Shown one piece after another: positions 1 to 8,101 of a stretch of DNA of 64,000 bases. The stretch lies in contig CAYSRC010000002.1 of NCBI GenBank assembly GCA_964433495.1, positions 1 through 64,000 on the forward strand, given 5' to 3'. The notes under the pieces are model-generated. The model was not told the origin of the DNA, did no database searches, and saw nothing but the letters and a program-made list of their open reading frames with translations. Position numbers and translations under genes: made by a program. The DNA comes from CAYSRC01 sp964433495 (GTDB lineage Bacteria; Bacillota; Clostridia; Oscillospirales; Ruminococcaceae). Each line of letters opens with the position of its first letter. Position 1 is the first letter of the stretch.

Positions 1-185
1 GCGTCTCTTTGCAAAAAAAGCCTGCACCGCGCGGGTCGGCTTGCAGACGCGGCCGACCGCTGCCGCGTTTTGCTCCGCGAAAGGGCGGATGCCGTCTTTC
101 GCGGACATCTAAGGGGGTGACAGGCGGTTTGCAGAGCAGTTGCGGCGCAAACCGCCGCCGAGAGGGGGAAATTTTCCCCCTACGG

Positions 186-221
186 AAAATCCCGACGCGA
201 TGGTATACGCGTCGGGATTTT
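186..221 (-). terminator. Rho-independent terminator of tRNA-Gly
   Basis: Read on the minus strand, a GC-rich stem (ATCCCGACGCG paired with CGCGTCGGGAT, short AT loop) is followed by a T-run directly after the tRNA CCA end. An almost identical hairpin follows tRNA-His at 22787. Confidence 0.75.
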
Positions 222-294
222 GGAGCGGGTGATGGGAATCGAACCCACGTATCCAGCTTGGAAGGCTGGTGTTCTGCCATTGAACTACACCCGC
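221..294 (-). tRNA. tRNA-Gly (anticodon UCC)
   Basis: The minus strand folds as a complete cloverleaf of 74 nt: acceptor GCGGGTG, a T-arm with GGTTCGATTCC, and an encoded CCA end. The anticodon loop CTTCCAA gives anticodon TCC, which reads glycine GGA/GGG codons. A sigma-A promoter lies just upstream and a terminator just downstream, so it is probably a single-gene transcription unit. Confidence 0.96.
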
Positions 295-316
295 ACACCC
301 GCTTTTAACGTGTCCT

Positions 317-346
317 ATTATAACAAGCTGCGGGGGACATTGTCAA
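317..346 (-). promoter_or_regulatory. Sigma-A promoter of tRNA-Gly
   Basis: On the minus strand TTGACA and TATAAT are separated by 18 bp. Both hexamers match the consensus perfectly and sit about 25-50 bp before the tRNA. Confidence 0.8.
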
Positions 347-456
347 GCGGGCGCCCGCTTTTTGTGCGTTTTAACCTATGGATTAGCAGGACAAAATGTG
401 CTAAAATCTAAAGCAGAGATTTACACAGAAAAAAACAAGGGAAAGAGGTGCTTTTT

Positions 457-828
457 GTGGGAAAATTTGTCATCAAACAGACAAAAAACGGCGGCTATAG
501 CTTTGTGCTGAAGGCGGGAAACGGCGAGGTCATCGGCAACAGCGAGGTGTACGGCTCGCTTGCCGCGTGCAAAAACGGGGTCGAGAGCGTGAAAAAGGTG
601 TGTACGGCGCACGTCGAGGATCAAACGATCGAGGGCTTTGAGACACTCAAGCACCCAAAGTTTGAGATCTACAAGGACAAAAAGGGCGAGGTCCGCTTTA
701 GGCTTAAGGCTGTCAACGGTGAGATCATCCTCACGGGCGAGGGCTATTCCTCAAAAGCCGGCTGCAAAAACGGCGTCGACTCGATAGGCCGCAACGCGCC
801 CGATGCCCCCGTCGAGGTCGAGGAGTGA
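457..828 (+). CDS. YegP/DUF1508 (UPF0339) family protein
   Basis: A 123-aa protein made of two copies of the DUF1508 module. Each copy has a GKFxIxxxKNGxYxFxLKAxNGEVI-like beta segment followed by a KNGVxS motif (first copy about residues 3-48, second about 65-110). E. coli YegP has the same duplicated fold; no biochemical function is established for the family. The GTG at 457 is preferred over the GTG at 448 because GAGGTG at 445-450 makes a Shine-Dalgarno 6 bp away, and the domain begins at once. It appears monocistronic. A 12-bp perfect hairpin follows at 897-924. Confidence 0.85.
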   Translation: MGKFVIKQTKNGGYSFVLKAGNGEVIGNSEVYGSLAACKNGVESVKKVCTAHVEDQTIEGFETLKHPKFEIYKDKKGEVRFRLKAVNGEIILTGEGYSSKAGCKNGVDSIGRNAPDAPVEVEE

Positions 829-896
829 GGTCTCAGTTTTTGGGCGCTCCGCTTATAAACGGCCGTTTTTTTGGCTTTGCATATCTTTAGTTGTCA

Positions 897-930
897 AGAG
901 GACACGGCCGACGCCGTGTCCTCTCTTAAT
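897..930 (+). terminator. Hairpin downstream of the YegP-like gene (possible terminator)
   Basis: A perfect 12-bp stem AGAGGACACGGC/GCCGTGTCCTCT with a 4-nt loop, followed only by CTTAATT. The weak T-run makes termination uncertain. The rest of 829-1078 shows no gene. Confidence 0.45.
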
Positions 931-1078
931 TCGGCGTCCGAATACGTGGGAAGACCCGCGATTATTTCTAGGGAGGCGCAGATAAGCCGAGCAAAAGAAA
1001 CAACCTTCGAGGTATTAACGGCAAAGCTTTGACGGCCGCATTGACAAAAGCCGCGGAGACTGTCGCCGCAAAAGGTTG

Positions 1079-1107
1079 TTGACAAGCAAGCTTCTTTGTG
1101 ATATCAT
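1079..1107 (+). promoter_or_regulatory. Sigma-A promoter of the SPFH operon
   Basis: TTGACA (1079-1084), 17-bp spacer, TATCAT (1102-1107), ending about 30 bp before the start codon. Confidence 0.75.
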
Positions 1108-1118
1108 TTTGATATCAT
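1099..1118 (+). promoter_or_regulatory. Twin palindrome overlapping the -10: candidate operator
   Basis: Two copies of TGATATCAT (1099-1107 and 1110-1118), each containing the perfect 8-bp palindrome TGATATCA, are placed 11 bp apart (about one helical turn). The first covers the -10 hexamer. Tandem half-sites with one-turn spacing are the usual target of ribbon-helix-helix repressors, and the second gene of this operon encodes an Arc-like RHH protein. Autoregulation is inference. Confidence 0.5.
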
Positions 1119-1138
1119 ACAACGAGGAGTTGATTACA

Positions 1139-2152
1139 TTGTCAGAAAAACGCTTCGGCGGCGGCAAGAACGGCATAGCGGCGATGCTGCTCATCATTCT
1201 TTTGTACGCGGCGGCCGTGGGCCTTATCGTCTTGGGCGCGACAAACGACGAGACGTGGTACGGCGTCACGATGATCGCGGTGGGCCTCGTGTGGGTCGTG
1301 GTGGGGTGGATCCCCCTGTGCGGGCTCAAGGTGGTCCGCCCGCAGGAGGCGCTGGTGCTGACGCTGTTCGGCAACTATGTCGGCACGATAAGGGAGCAGG
1401 GGTTCTATTTCGTCAACCCGTTCTGCACGGCGGTCAACCCCGCTGCGAGGACGAGGCTCAATCAGAGCGGGGACGTCGACAACAGGCTGCGGGCCGCCGC
1501 CGCGGGCGAGGGAGGCCAGCAGCAGGTCGAGACGGTGAGCAAAAAGATATCCCTCAAGATCATGACGCTGAGCAACAACAAGCAGAAGATAAACGACTGC
1601 CTCGGCAACCCGATCGAGATCGGCATCGCGGTGATGTGGCGGGTGGTGGACACCGCCAAGGCCGTCTTTAACGTCGACAACTATAAGGAGTATCTTTCGC
1701 TTCAGTGCGACAGCGCGCTTCGCAACATCGTGCGGATATACCCCTATGATATTGCGCCCGGCGTGGACACCACGGGGGACGGCATTGCGGACGAGGGCAG
1801 CCTTCGCGGCTCGAGCGAGATCGTGGCGGGCAGGATACGAGACGAGATACAGTCCAAGGTGGCGGAGGCGGGTCTCGAGATCATCGAGGCGCGCATCACC
1901 TATCTCGCCTACGCGCCCGAGATAGCGGCGGTGATGCTGCAAAGACAGCAGGCGTCCGCCATTATCGACGCGCGCAAGATGATTGTGGACGGAGCGGTCG
2001 GGATGGTCGAGATGGCGCTCGAGCGGCTCAGCGAGAAGGGAGTCGTCGAGCTCGACGAGGAGAGAAAGGCGGCCATGGTCTCCAACCTGCTGGTCGTGCT
2101 GTGCGGCAACCGCGACGCCCAGCCCGTCGTAAACTCGGGAAGTCTGTACTGA
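1139..2152 (+). CDS. SPFH (band 7/stomatin-like) membrane protein
   Basis: A 337-aa protein with an N-terminal double hydrophobic segment (about residues 14-60, a hairpin or two transmembrane helices) followed by an SPFH domain starting near VVRPQEALVLTLFG. It contains the VMWRVVD and NIVRIYPYD segments and the late coiled-coil-like AxVMLQRQQASAIIDARK stretch typical of stomatins and flotillins. Family members form oligomeric membrane microdomain scaffolds; the client is unknown. The TTG at 1139 is chosen because GAGGAG lies 9 bp upstream and the promoter -10 ends at 1107, which excludes longer forms. Its stop overlaps the ATG of the RHH gene (ATGA), so the two are translationally coupled. 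Confidence 0.88.
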   Translation: MSEKRFGGGKNGIAAMLLIILLYAAAVGLIVLGATNDETWYGVTMIAVGLVWVVVGWIPLCGLKVVRPQEALVLTLFGNYVGTIREQGFYFVNPFCTAVNPAARTRLNQSGDVDNRLRAAAAGEGGQQQVETVSKKISLKIMTLSNNKQKINDCLGNPIEIGIAVMWRVVDTAKAVFNVDNYKEYLSLQCDSALRNIVRIYPYDIAPGVDTTGDGIADEGSLRGSSEIVAGRIRDEIQSKVAEAGLEIIEARITYLAYAPEIAAVMLQRQQASAIIDARKMIVDGAVGMVEMALERLSEKGVVELDEERKAAMVSNLLVVLCGNRDAQPVVNSGSLY

Positions 2153-2352
2153 TGGCGGGCGACAAAAAGCAGGTTCCGCTTCGCTTGTCCGAAAAGCTGT
2201 ACAACGACATCGCGGCGTGGGCGGAGGATGACTTTCGCTCGGTGAACGGACAGATCGAGTATCTTTTGACCGAGTGCGTCAGACAGCGGAAAAAGAACGG
2301 CGGGTATGTCGGCAAAGAGATCGACAAGCCGCTCGATATCGACATAAAGTGA
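2152..2352 (+). CDS. Arc-like ribbon-helix-helix DNA-binding protein
   Basis: A 66-aa protein with the Arc-type pattern QVPLRLSEKLYNDIAAWAE followed by SVNGQIEYLLTECVRQR: a short beta strand (KQVPLRL), a helix, a turn at the RSVNGQ position and a second helix. Arc-family proteins bind DNA as dimers through the antiparallel strand. It overlaps the SPFH gene by one base and is probably translated with it. The twin TGATATCA palindrome in the operon promoter is the obvious candidate site, making this a possible autorepressor. SPFH-Arc pairs recur in Firmicutes, so the association is probably functional. Confidence 0.85.
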   Translation: MAGDKKQVPLRLSEKLYNDIAAWAEDDFRSVNGQIEYLLTECVRQRKKNGGYVGKEIDKPLDIDIK

Positions 2353-2365
2353 GGAAGAATGCTGC

Positions 2366-2398
2366 AAAGCCGCGGCGGTGCGCCGCCGCGGCTTTTTG
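2366..2398 (+). terminator. Rho-independent terminator of the SPFH operon
   Basis: Strong stem GCCGCGGCGG/CCGCCGCGGC with a TGCG loop and a TTTTT tail, 14 bp after the RHH stop codon. Confidence 0.9.
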
Positions 2399-2876
2399 TC
2401 GTTTGACCGTTTGGGCGGGAGGGCCCGGCCGGGGCGGGATTACGACGCGCTTTTTTCGGAATCTCGACGCGGCGCACCTCGGCGTCTTGTTGTTCGAAGG
2501 TTACATTTAACGGAAGCCGCCCCGCACTGCCGGGCGAATGGGGCGGAGAGCGCGGCATCGGGGCGCGCTCCTGCGGACGAAAGAGCACCGTACAGCAGGG
2601 CGGCAGATGAAACGCCTGCCCTCACACGGTGAACGCTGGCGCGAGAGGGCAAGAGGCCTTGGACTGAGGGGTCCGTCGCGCTCTCGCAGAGCGCGCAAAG
2701 CGGCGGCTGCGGTTTTCGGCTGCGCCGCACCGCATCCAAGGTGTCTCTTGACCGGCACCTTGCGCACTCTCGCGGGCAGCGCGCAAGGCGGCGGCTTTGG
2801 CGCTTTGGCTTTCCTGCACGCCGATCCGCGTCCGAAGCTGCTTTTGCTGAGACGGGGCGAAAAAGAAAAAAAGCAC
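2399..2876. other. Intergenic region without a supported gene
   Basis: About 480 bp of GC-rich DNA. Open frames exist on both strands, but none has a ribosome site or recognisable protein features. It ends at a strong promoter. Confidence 0.5.
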
Positions 2877-2905
2877 TTGACAACGCGCCCGTGTGTGTGT
2901 AATAT
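2877..2905 (+). promoter_or_regulatory. Strong sigma-A promoter of the small ORF
   Basis: Perfect TTGACA (2877-2882), 17-bp spacer and TAATAT (2900-2905). Confidence 0.82.
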
Positions 2906-2945
2906 TGAATATGCTGTTAAATCAATCGAAAAGGAGGCGCCGAGG

Positions 2946-3032
2946 ATGACCGATTTGAGGACGATATCAAACGACGACAACAGGATGCAACACGGTTCGA
3001 CAGGGGACATTCACGGTGCGCTCGCTTTTTGA
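2946..3032 (+). CDS. 28-aa small ORF (small protein or leader peptide)
   Basis: This short frame starts MTDLRTISNDDNRM and ends HGALAF. It has AAAGGAGG 6-8 bp before the ATG, a near-consensus promoter about 40 bp upstream and an intrinsic terminator 18 bp after the stop. The short transcript is therefore built like a real unit. The peptide is polar and acidic with no signal peptide, transmembrane helix or toxin-like feature, and I do not recognise it. It could be a small protein, a leader peptide that attenuates the GNAT gene beginning at 3163, or an sRNA with a fortuitous ORF. No runs of a single codon suggest an amino-acid attenuator. Confidence 0.5.
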   Translation: MTDLRTISNDDNRMQHGSTGDIHGALAF

Positions 3033-3048
3033 CCGAAAAGCGCTTTCA

Positions 3049-3083
3049 GGCCGCCTTGGGTGATTGCCCACGGCGGCTTTTTT
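3049..3083 (+). terminator. Terminator between the small ORF and the GNAT gene
   Basis: Stem GCCGCC...GGCGGC with an inner GGG/CCC pairing and six T residues. It separates the small ORF from the acetyltransferase gene and could act as an attenuator. Confidence 0.8.
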
Positions 3084-3162
3084 GTGCGGTTTTCGGCGGG
3101 TCTTTCGGCTGCGGCTGCGCGTGTTTTCTGTCGGTCCGCTGCGCGGAAAGGGACTTTTTGAG

Positions 3163-3639
3163 ATGCAGATAACGATGGAGAAGCTGTGCGCAGGCGAGGC
3201 GCAGGAGTTTTGGGACGCCCACTTCACCTATCTTGTCGAGGACGGGATAATCACCGAGGAGTGGGAGAGGGATTGGTTTTCGGGCCGCGAGTACCGCGGG
3301 TACATCGAGCGCCTGACGGAAAGGGAGCCCGACCGGCTCCGCATGGTTTGGTTTTTGCAGGACGGCGAACGGGTGGGCGCGACGCAGTATGTCACCTATA
3401 AAAGCGAGGACGGCAAGTGCTTTATCCTCGACTTTTGGGTCTTTCCCGCGTTTCGCGGCGCGGGCGTGGGGCGGCGGTGCTTCGATAAGCTGCGCGAGTG
3501 CACGCAGGCCGACGGGGCGCTCTATTGGCAGCTGAACTTCGCGACTGAGGGCGCGCACAGGTTTTGGCTCGCGCAGGGGTTTTGCGACACGGGCGTCGAC
3601 GAGCACGGCGTGCCTCTGATGGAGAGACGGGCAAAATAG
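3163..3639 (+). CDS. GNAT-family N-acetyltransferase
   Basis: A 158-aa protein with the GNAT core: beta4 ILDFWVFPAFRG followed by the acetyl-CoA pyrophosphate loop RGAGVGRR (about residues 98-105), then helix CFDKLREC and the C-terminal AHRFWLAQGF strand. It transfers an acyl group from CoA to an unknown amine. The ATG at 3163 has AAAGGGA 8 bp upstream and fits the family start; a second ATG at 3175 is possible. It lies after an intrinsic terminator, so either read-through from the promoter at 2877 or a weak own promoter must serve it. Confidence 0.85.
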   Translation: MQITMEKLCAGEAQEFWDAHFTYLVEDGIITEEWERDWFSGREYRGYIERLTEREPDRLRMVWFLQDGERVGATQYVTYKSEDGKCFILDFWVFPAFRGAGVGRRCFDKLRECTQADGALYWQLNFATEGAHRFWLAQGFCDTGVDEHGVPLMERRAK

Positions 3640-3847
3640 CCGGCAAAATAGCTTTTGTTTGCCGAAGGCCTTTTTAGGGCCGGTTTTTGCGGCTGCGACA
3701 GGACGTCGCCCGCCGCTTTGGACGGCGGGGTTCATCCGACGTCTTTCGGCAGGGGGGCCGAGATCCCGCGCCGAAATCCCCGGGGCCGATGCTCCCTGCC
3801 GCTTGCCGGCGACGGGGCAATTCACAGTATTTTCAGTGAGGAAGCAT

Positions 3848-5665
3848 ATGAACGCAAAAGAGAGAGAAAAGAGAAAGAGCAGCGGCTTTTTGAGGGACAG
3901 TATGCGGGGCAGCGTGCGATACCTTGTGCTGGGCGCGGTCGCGGTGCTGGGCGCGGCGGCCGCAGCCTACGCCGTGCCGCTGGTCACGGGGTTTGTGGTC
4001 GACTACATCCTGCGGGGGGATCCGTCGCAGCTGTCGGGGCTCGTGGTCGCGCTGACGTCGGGACACACGCGGGAGTTTTGGCTGCAAAACCTGTGGATCC
4101 CGGCGCTGGTGCTCGTGGGCGTCACGATAGCGAACGGGCTGTTTGTCCACCTGCGGCAGCGCGCCACGGCCGGGGCGTCGGAGGGCATCGCAAAGCGGAT
4201 GCGCGACACCCTCTACACCCATCTTCAAAACGTGCCCTACGACTATCACAAGCACGTCTCGACGGGCGACCTCGTACAGCGCTGCACGTCGGACGTCGAG
4301 ACGGTCAGGCGGTTTGTCAGCACCCAGCTGCTCGAGGTGGTGCGCACCGTCGTCATGGTCGCGGTGGCGCTCGTCTTCATGCTGTCGCTCAACGTCAGGA
4401 TGGCGCTTATCTCGGTCGCCACGGTGCCCTTTATCTTCGGGTTTTCGTTCGTCTATTTCAGCAGGGTAAAAAAGAGGTTCACCGAGGTGGACGAGGCCGA
4501 GGGCAGGATCTCCACCATCATGCAGGAGAACTTCTCGGGCGTGCGGGTGGTGCGTGCATTCGGCCGGCAGAAGAGCGAGACCGACAAGTTCCTCGAGGCG
4601 AACGGGGACTATCGCGACAAGACCTACCGCCTTATCCGAATGCAGGGCATGTTTTGGGGCGTCTCCGACTCGCTGGGGTACCTTCAGATCCTCATCTCGC
4701 TCGCCGCGGGCATCGTCTTTGCGGTGAAAGGCGAGATGACGCTCGGCAACGTGCTGATCTTCTCGAGCTATACGAGCATGCTGGTGTGGCCGGTGCGGCA
4801 GCTCGGGCGGGTGCTGTCCGACTTCGGCAAGTCGACGGTGGCGCTCGGCAGGCTCGAGGAGATCATGGCGGTGCCCGAGGAGAGCGAGCCCGGCGCCGCG
4901 CTGACGCCCGAGATAAAGGGCGAAATCGAGTTTCGCGACGTCACCTTCGGGTACGACACGCCCGACGAGGTGCTAAAGGGGATATCCTTTAAGGTCGAGC
5001 GCGGGCAGACGGTCGCGGTGCTGGGCGCGACGGGCTCGGGCAAGTCGTCCCTTGTCCACCTGCTGCAGAGGCTGTACCCCTGCACGGACGGCCGCATCAC
5101 GATAGACGGGGTCGATATCAACGACATCGAGCGGCACCATCTGCGCAAAAACATCGGCATCGTGTTGCAGGAGCCGTTTCTCTATTCGCGCACGATCATG
5201 GAGAACATCCGCATCACCGACCCCGGGGCGAGCGACGAGGAGGTCTTTGAAAACGCGCGCATGGCGGCGGTGCACGACGTGATTGCGGGCTTTGAGAACG
5301 GCTACGACACCGTCGTGGGCGAGCGGGGCGTGACCCTTTCGGGCGGGCAGAAGCAGCGGGTCGCGATTGCGCGGATGCTCATGCAGCGCGCGCCGATTCT
5401 CATCTTTGACGACAGCCTGAGCGCCGTCGACACCGAGACCGACAGCGCGATACGCCACGCGCTCGAGACGCGCAGAAGGGACACCACGACCTTTATCATC
5501 TCGCACAGGATAACGACCCTGAGCGAGGCGGACTTTATCATCGTCCTCGAGGACGGCCGCATCGCCGAGCGCGGCACGCATGAGGAGCTTTTGAAAACGG
5601 GCGGTCTGTACAGCAGGATTGCGGGCATACAGACCGCGGACGCCGAGGGAGGTGACGCCGTATGA
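3848..5665 (+). CDS. ABC exporter, degenerate-site half (TMD-NBD)
   Basis: A 605-aa half-transporter with about six transmembrane helices (residues about 20-310) and a C-terminal nucleotide-binding domain. Walker A is GATGSGKSS, the signature is LSGGQKQR and Walker B is ILIFDDSLSAVD. The residue after the Walker B aspartate is Asp instead of the catalytic Glu, the hallmark of the non-hydrolysing site in heterodimeric exporters such as TM287/288 and BmrCD. The partner is the next gene, whose start overlaps this stop by 4 bp. The ATG at 3848 follows GTGAGG and starts just before the first helix; longer frames would begin in non-conserved sequence. The substrate (drug, lipid or peptide) cannot be read from sequence. 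Confidence 0.92.
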   Translation: MNAKEREKRKSSGFLRDSMRGSVRYLVLGAVAVLGAAAAAYAVPLVTGFVVDYILRGDPSQLSGLVVALTSGHTREFWLQNLWIPALVLVGVTIANGLFVHLRQRATAGASEGIAKRMRDTLYTHLQNVPYDYHKHVSTGDLVQRCTSDVETVRRFVSTQLLEVVRTVVMVAVALVFMLSLNVRMALISVATVPFIFGFSFVYFSRVKKRFTEVDEAEGRISTIMQENFSGVRVVRAFGRQKSETDKFLEANGDYRDKTYRLIRMQGMFWGVSDSLGYLQILISLAAGIVFAVKGEMTLGNVLIFSSYTSMLVWPVRQLGRVLSDFGKSTVALGRLEEIMAVPEESEPGAALTPEIKGEIEFRDVTFGYDTPDEVLKGISFKVERGQTVAVLGATGSGKSSLVHLLQRLYPCTDGRITIDGVDINDIERHHLRKNIGIVLQEPFLYSRTIMENIRITDPGASDEEVFENARMAAVHDVIAGFENGYDTVVGERGVTLSGGQKQRVAIARMLMQRAPILIFDDSLSAVDTETDSAIRHALETRRRDTTTFIISHRITTLSEADFIIVLEDGRIAERGTHEELLKTGGLYSRIAGIQTADAEGGDAV

Positions 5666-7503
5666 TGCCCGAGGAAAAGGAATTTGACGAAAAGGTCGAC
5701 ATAAGAATCTGGAAAAAGCTGTTTCGGTACGCGTTTCGCTTCAAGAAGATCCTGTTCGCGTCGATGGCGATGATGATCGTCGTGGCGGGCATCGACATCG
5801 CCTACCCGCTGATGTCCAAATACGCGATCGACAGCTTTATCGTGCCGGGGACGACACAGGGGCTGCCGCTGTTTATCCTCGTCTACTTTTTGATGGTGGC
5901 GATCCAGGGCGCGCTGGTGTTCGGGTTTATCACCCTCAGCGGCAAGCTCGAGATGAACATAAGCTACGACATCCGAAAGGACGGCTTTGTCAAGCTTCAG
6001 GAGCTGTCCTTCTCCTTTTTTGACAGGACGCCGGTGGGCTATCTGCTCGCGCGGATGGTGAGCGACGTCGCAAGACTCAGCGAGATGCTGTCCTGGAGCT
6101 TTACCGACGTCGTGTGGGCGCTCGCGTACATGTTCGGGTGCATCGGGGTGCTGTTCACCCTCAATGCGTCGCTCGCGCTCGTCGTGCTCGTCATCGTGCC
6201 CTTTCTCGCGGTGTGCTGTCTGTATTTTCAAAAGCGCATCCTGAAGCAGCAGCGGGTGGTGCGCAAGTGCAACTCCAAGATCACGGGCGCGTTCAACGAG
6301 GGGATCATGGGGGCGATGACCACCAAGACCCTTGTGCGCGAGCGCGCGAACGCCGAGGAGTTCTCGCAGATAACGGGCGACATGAAGCGCGCGTCGGTGC
6401 GCTCGGCGGTGCTGTCGGCCACCTTTATGCCGCTTGTCATGCTGCTCGGCAGCGTGGGGACGGCGCTTGCGATCACCTCGGGCGGCTCGCTCGTCGCGGC
6501 GGGCGCGATGGGGCTCGGGACGCTTGCCGCGTTCATCAGCTATTCGACCCAGCTGTTCGACCCCATACAGTCGCTTGCGCGCATCCTCGCCGAGTTTCAG
6601 TCGGCGCAGGCCTCGGCCGAGCGGGTCATCTCGCTCATCGACACCCCGTGCGAGATAACCGACAGCGACGAGGTCACGGCGGTCTACGGGGACAGCTTTG
6701 CGCCCAAGCGCGAAAACTGGCCCGAGATCGCGGGTGGGGTCGAGTTCAAAAATGTGTCGTTTGCGTACAAAAACGGCGAGCGGGTACTCGAAAACTTTTC
6801 GCTCAAGGTTGAGCCGGGCGAGACCGTCGCCCTCGTGGGCGAGACGGGCGCGGGCAAGAGCACCATCGTCAACCTCGTGTGCCGATTTTACGAGCCCACC
6901 GAGGGCAGCGTCCTGATAGACGGGGTCGACTACCGCGAGCGCTCGCAGCTGTGGCTCGAGGAGAGCCTCGGGTATGTGCTCCAGACGCCGCACCTGTTTT
7001 CGGGCACGATTGAGGACAACATAAAATACGCCGACAGCTCGGCATCGCGCGAGCAGGTTCGCGCTGCGGCGAGGATGGTGCACGCCGACAGCTTTATCGA
7101 AAAGCTGCCCGACGGGTATGACACCCAGGTGGGCGAGGGCGGCGCGCTGCTCTCGACAGGGCAGAAGCAGCTCATCTCGTTTGCGCGGGTGATTCTGGCC
7201 GACCCGCGGATCTTTGTGCTCGACGAGGCCACCTCGTCCATCGACACCGAGACCGAGCAGCTTATCCAAAACGCGATAACAAGGGTGCTCGACGGGAGGA
7301 CGAGCTTTATCGTCGCGCACCGCCTGTCGACGATCAGGGGTGCGGACAGAATCCTCGTCATCCGCGACGGCAGGATAACCGAGCAGGGCAGCCACCGCGA
7401 GCTCATGGCGCAGAGGGGCTATTACTACAACCTCTATACTAACCAGTTCAGGGACGAGCGCAGCGGCGAGGAGCTCGCGGGAAAGCGCGCGGACAGGGGC
7501 TGA
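5662..7503 (+). CDS. ABC exporter, catalytic half (TMD-NBD)
   Basis: A 613-aa half-transporter paired with the preceding gene (ATGA overlap, strong AGGGAGGTG site). The transmembrane domain covers about residues 25-330 and the nucleotide-binding domain 360-600. Walker A is GETGAGKST and Walker B is IFVLDEATSSID with the catalytic Glu. The signature is LSTGQKQL, deviating from LSGGQ. The two halves are complementary: the degenerate Walker B of the first protein would face the degenerate signature of this one. The consensus site then uses this protein's Walker B and the partner's LSGGQ. A terminator follows at 7569, so the operon is two genes. Confidence 0.92.
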   Translation: MMPEEKEFDEKVDIRIWKKLFRYAFRFKKILFASMAMMIVVAGIDIAYPLMSKYAIDSFIVPGTTQGLPLFILVYFLMVAIQGALVFGFITLSGKLEMNISYDIRKDGFVKLQELSFSFFDRTPVGYLLARMVSDVARLSEMLSWSFTDVVWALAYMFGCIGVLFTLNASLALVVLVIVPFLAVCCLYFQKRILKQQRVVRKCNSKITGAFNEGIMGAMTTKTLVRERANAEEFSQITGDMKRASVRSAVLSATFMPLVMLLGSVGTALAITSGGSLVAAGAMGLGTLAAFISYSTQLFDPIQSLARILAEFQSAQASAERVISLIDTPCEITDSDEVTAVYGDSFAPKRENWPEIAGGVEFKNVSFAYKNGERVLENFSLKVEPGETVALVGETGAGKSTIVNLVCRFYEPTEGSVLIDGVDYRERSQLWLEESLGYVLQTPHLFSGTIEDNIKYADSSASREQVRAAARMVHADSFIEKLPDGYDTQVGEGGALLSTGQKQLISFARVILADPRIFVLDEATSSIDTETEQLIQNAITRVLDGRTSFIVAHRLSTIRGADRILVIRDGRITEQGSHRELMAQRGYYYNLYTNQFRDERSGEELAGKRADRG

Positions 7504-7568
7504 GCCCGCTTTCCCGGCAGGGGATCCTGACATCGATCGTCTGCCGGGCAGACAAAACAAAACGACAA

Positions 7569-7621
7569 GCCGTGCCGGGAATCTGTCTTTGAGGGCAGAT
7601 TCCGCGGCGCGGCCTGTTTTT
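7569..7621 (+). terminator. Terminator of the ABC exporter operon
   Basis: A long stem of about 17 bp (GCCGTGCCGGGAATCTG against CAGATTCCGCGGCGCGGC, one wobble and one bulge) ends in TGTTTTTG. Confidence 0.8.
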
Positions 7622-7732
7622 GTCGGTTATTGTTTTTTGATAGAAGGCGCGTTTGCAGAACACAATTTGTTCGGCGTTCGATGAAACCGGTGGGAGAGGC
7701 AGGGCATGTATAAGGAAAGCTGTCGACGCAGT

Positions 7733-7910
7733 CGATTGAAGGATTGATTGTTTGAGAAAAACCATATCGCTTAAAAAGGCTTTTTGTCGCAATCTCAAGC
7801 CCGCTGCCTGCAATCCCTCCGCCGCCCCGCGGCCCTCCCCCCTTTGCACACGCCTCACATACTCCCGTGGGGTGTGGTCGAGCGTAAAAGGAACGACGCT
7901 CGAAATGCGG
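7733..7910. repeat. Dispersed intergenic palindromic repeat
   Basis: This stretch (GATTGAAGGATTGATTG..., a GGCTTTTTGTCGCAATCTC core, CCGCCGC...GGCCCTCCCCCC, then ACTCCCGTGGGGTGT) matches the repeats at 15060-15200 and 23500-23600 in order and spacing. No gene is visible in 7504-8101. Confidence 0.7.
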
Positions 7911-8101
7911 CGCGCTTTACGCGCTCTGTGCGGCTCGACGCGGCAGGAGATGTTTAGCGCCGCAGGCTCGTGTTCGGCCCACTTTGCGCCGACAGCCCCG
8001 CTTGTGTCGCGTGCACCGAAAGCGATATGCCGTATCATTTCAATCCCTCCGCCGCGGCCGGTGAAGCGGGCCCCGCGAAATACCGGCGCGACATCCCGTG
8101 C

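Noticed and set aside
2538..3032. 164-codon reading of the small-ORF frame
   Set aside because: Only the last 28 codons have a ribosome site and lie downstream of the promoter. The upstream part is Arg-rich low-information sequence.
5302..7560. 752-codon open frame on the minus strand opposite the ABC exporter
   Set aside because: It mirrors the coding strand of two well-supported exporter genes. High GC leaves antisense frames open, and there is no ribosome site and no recognisable domain.
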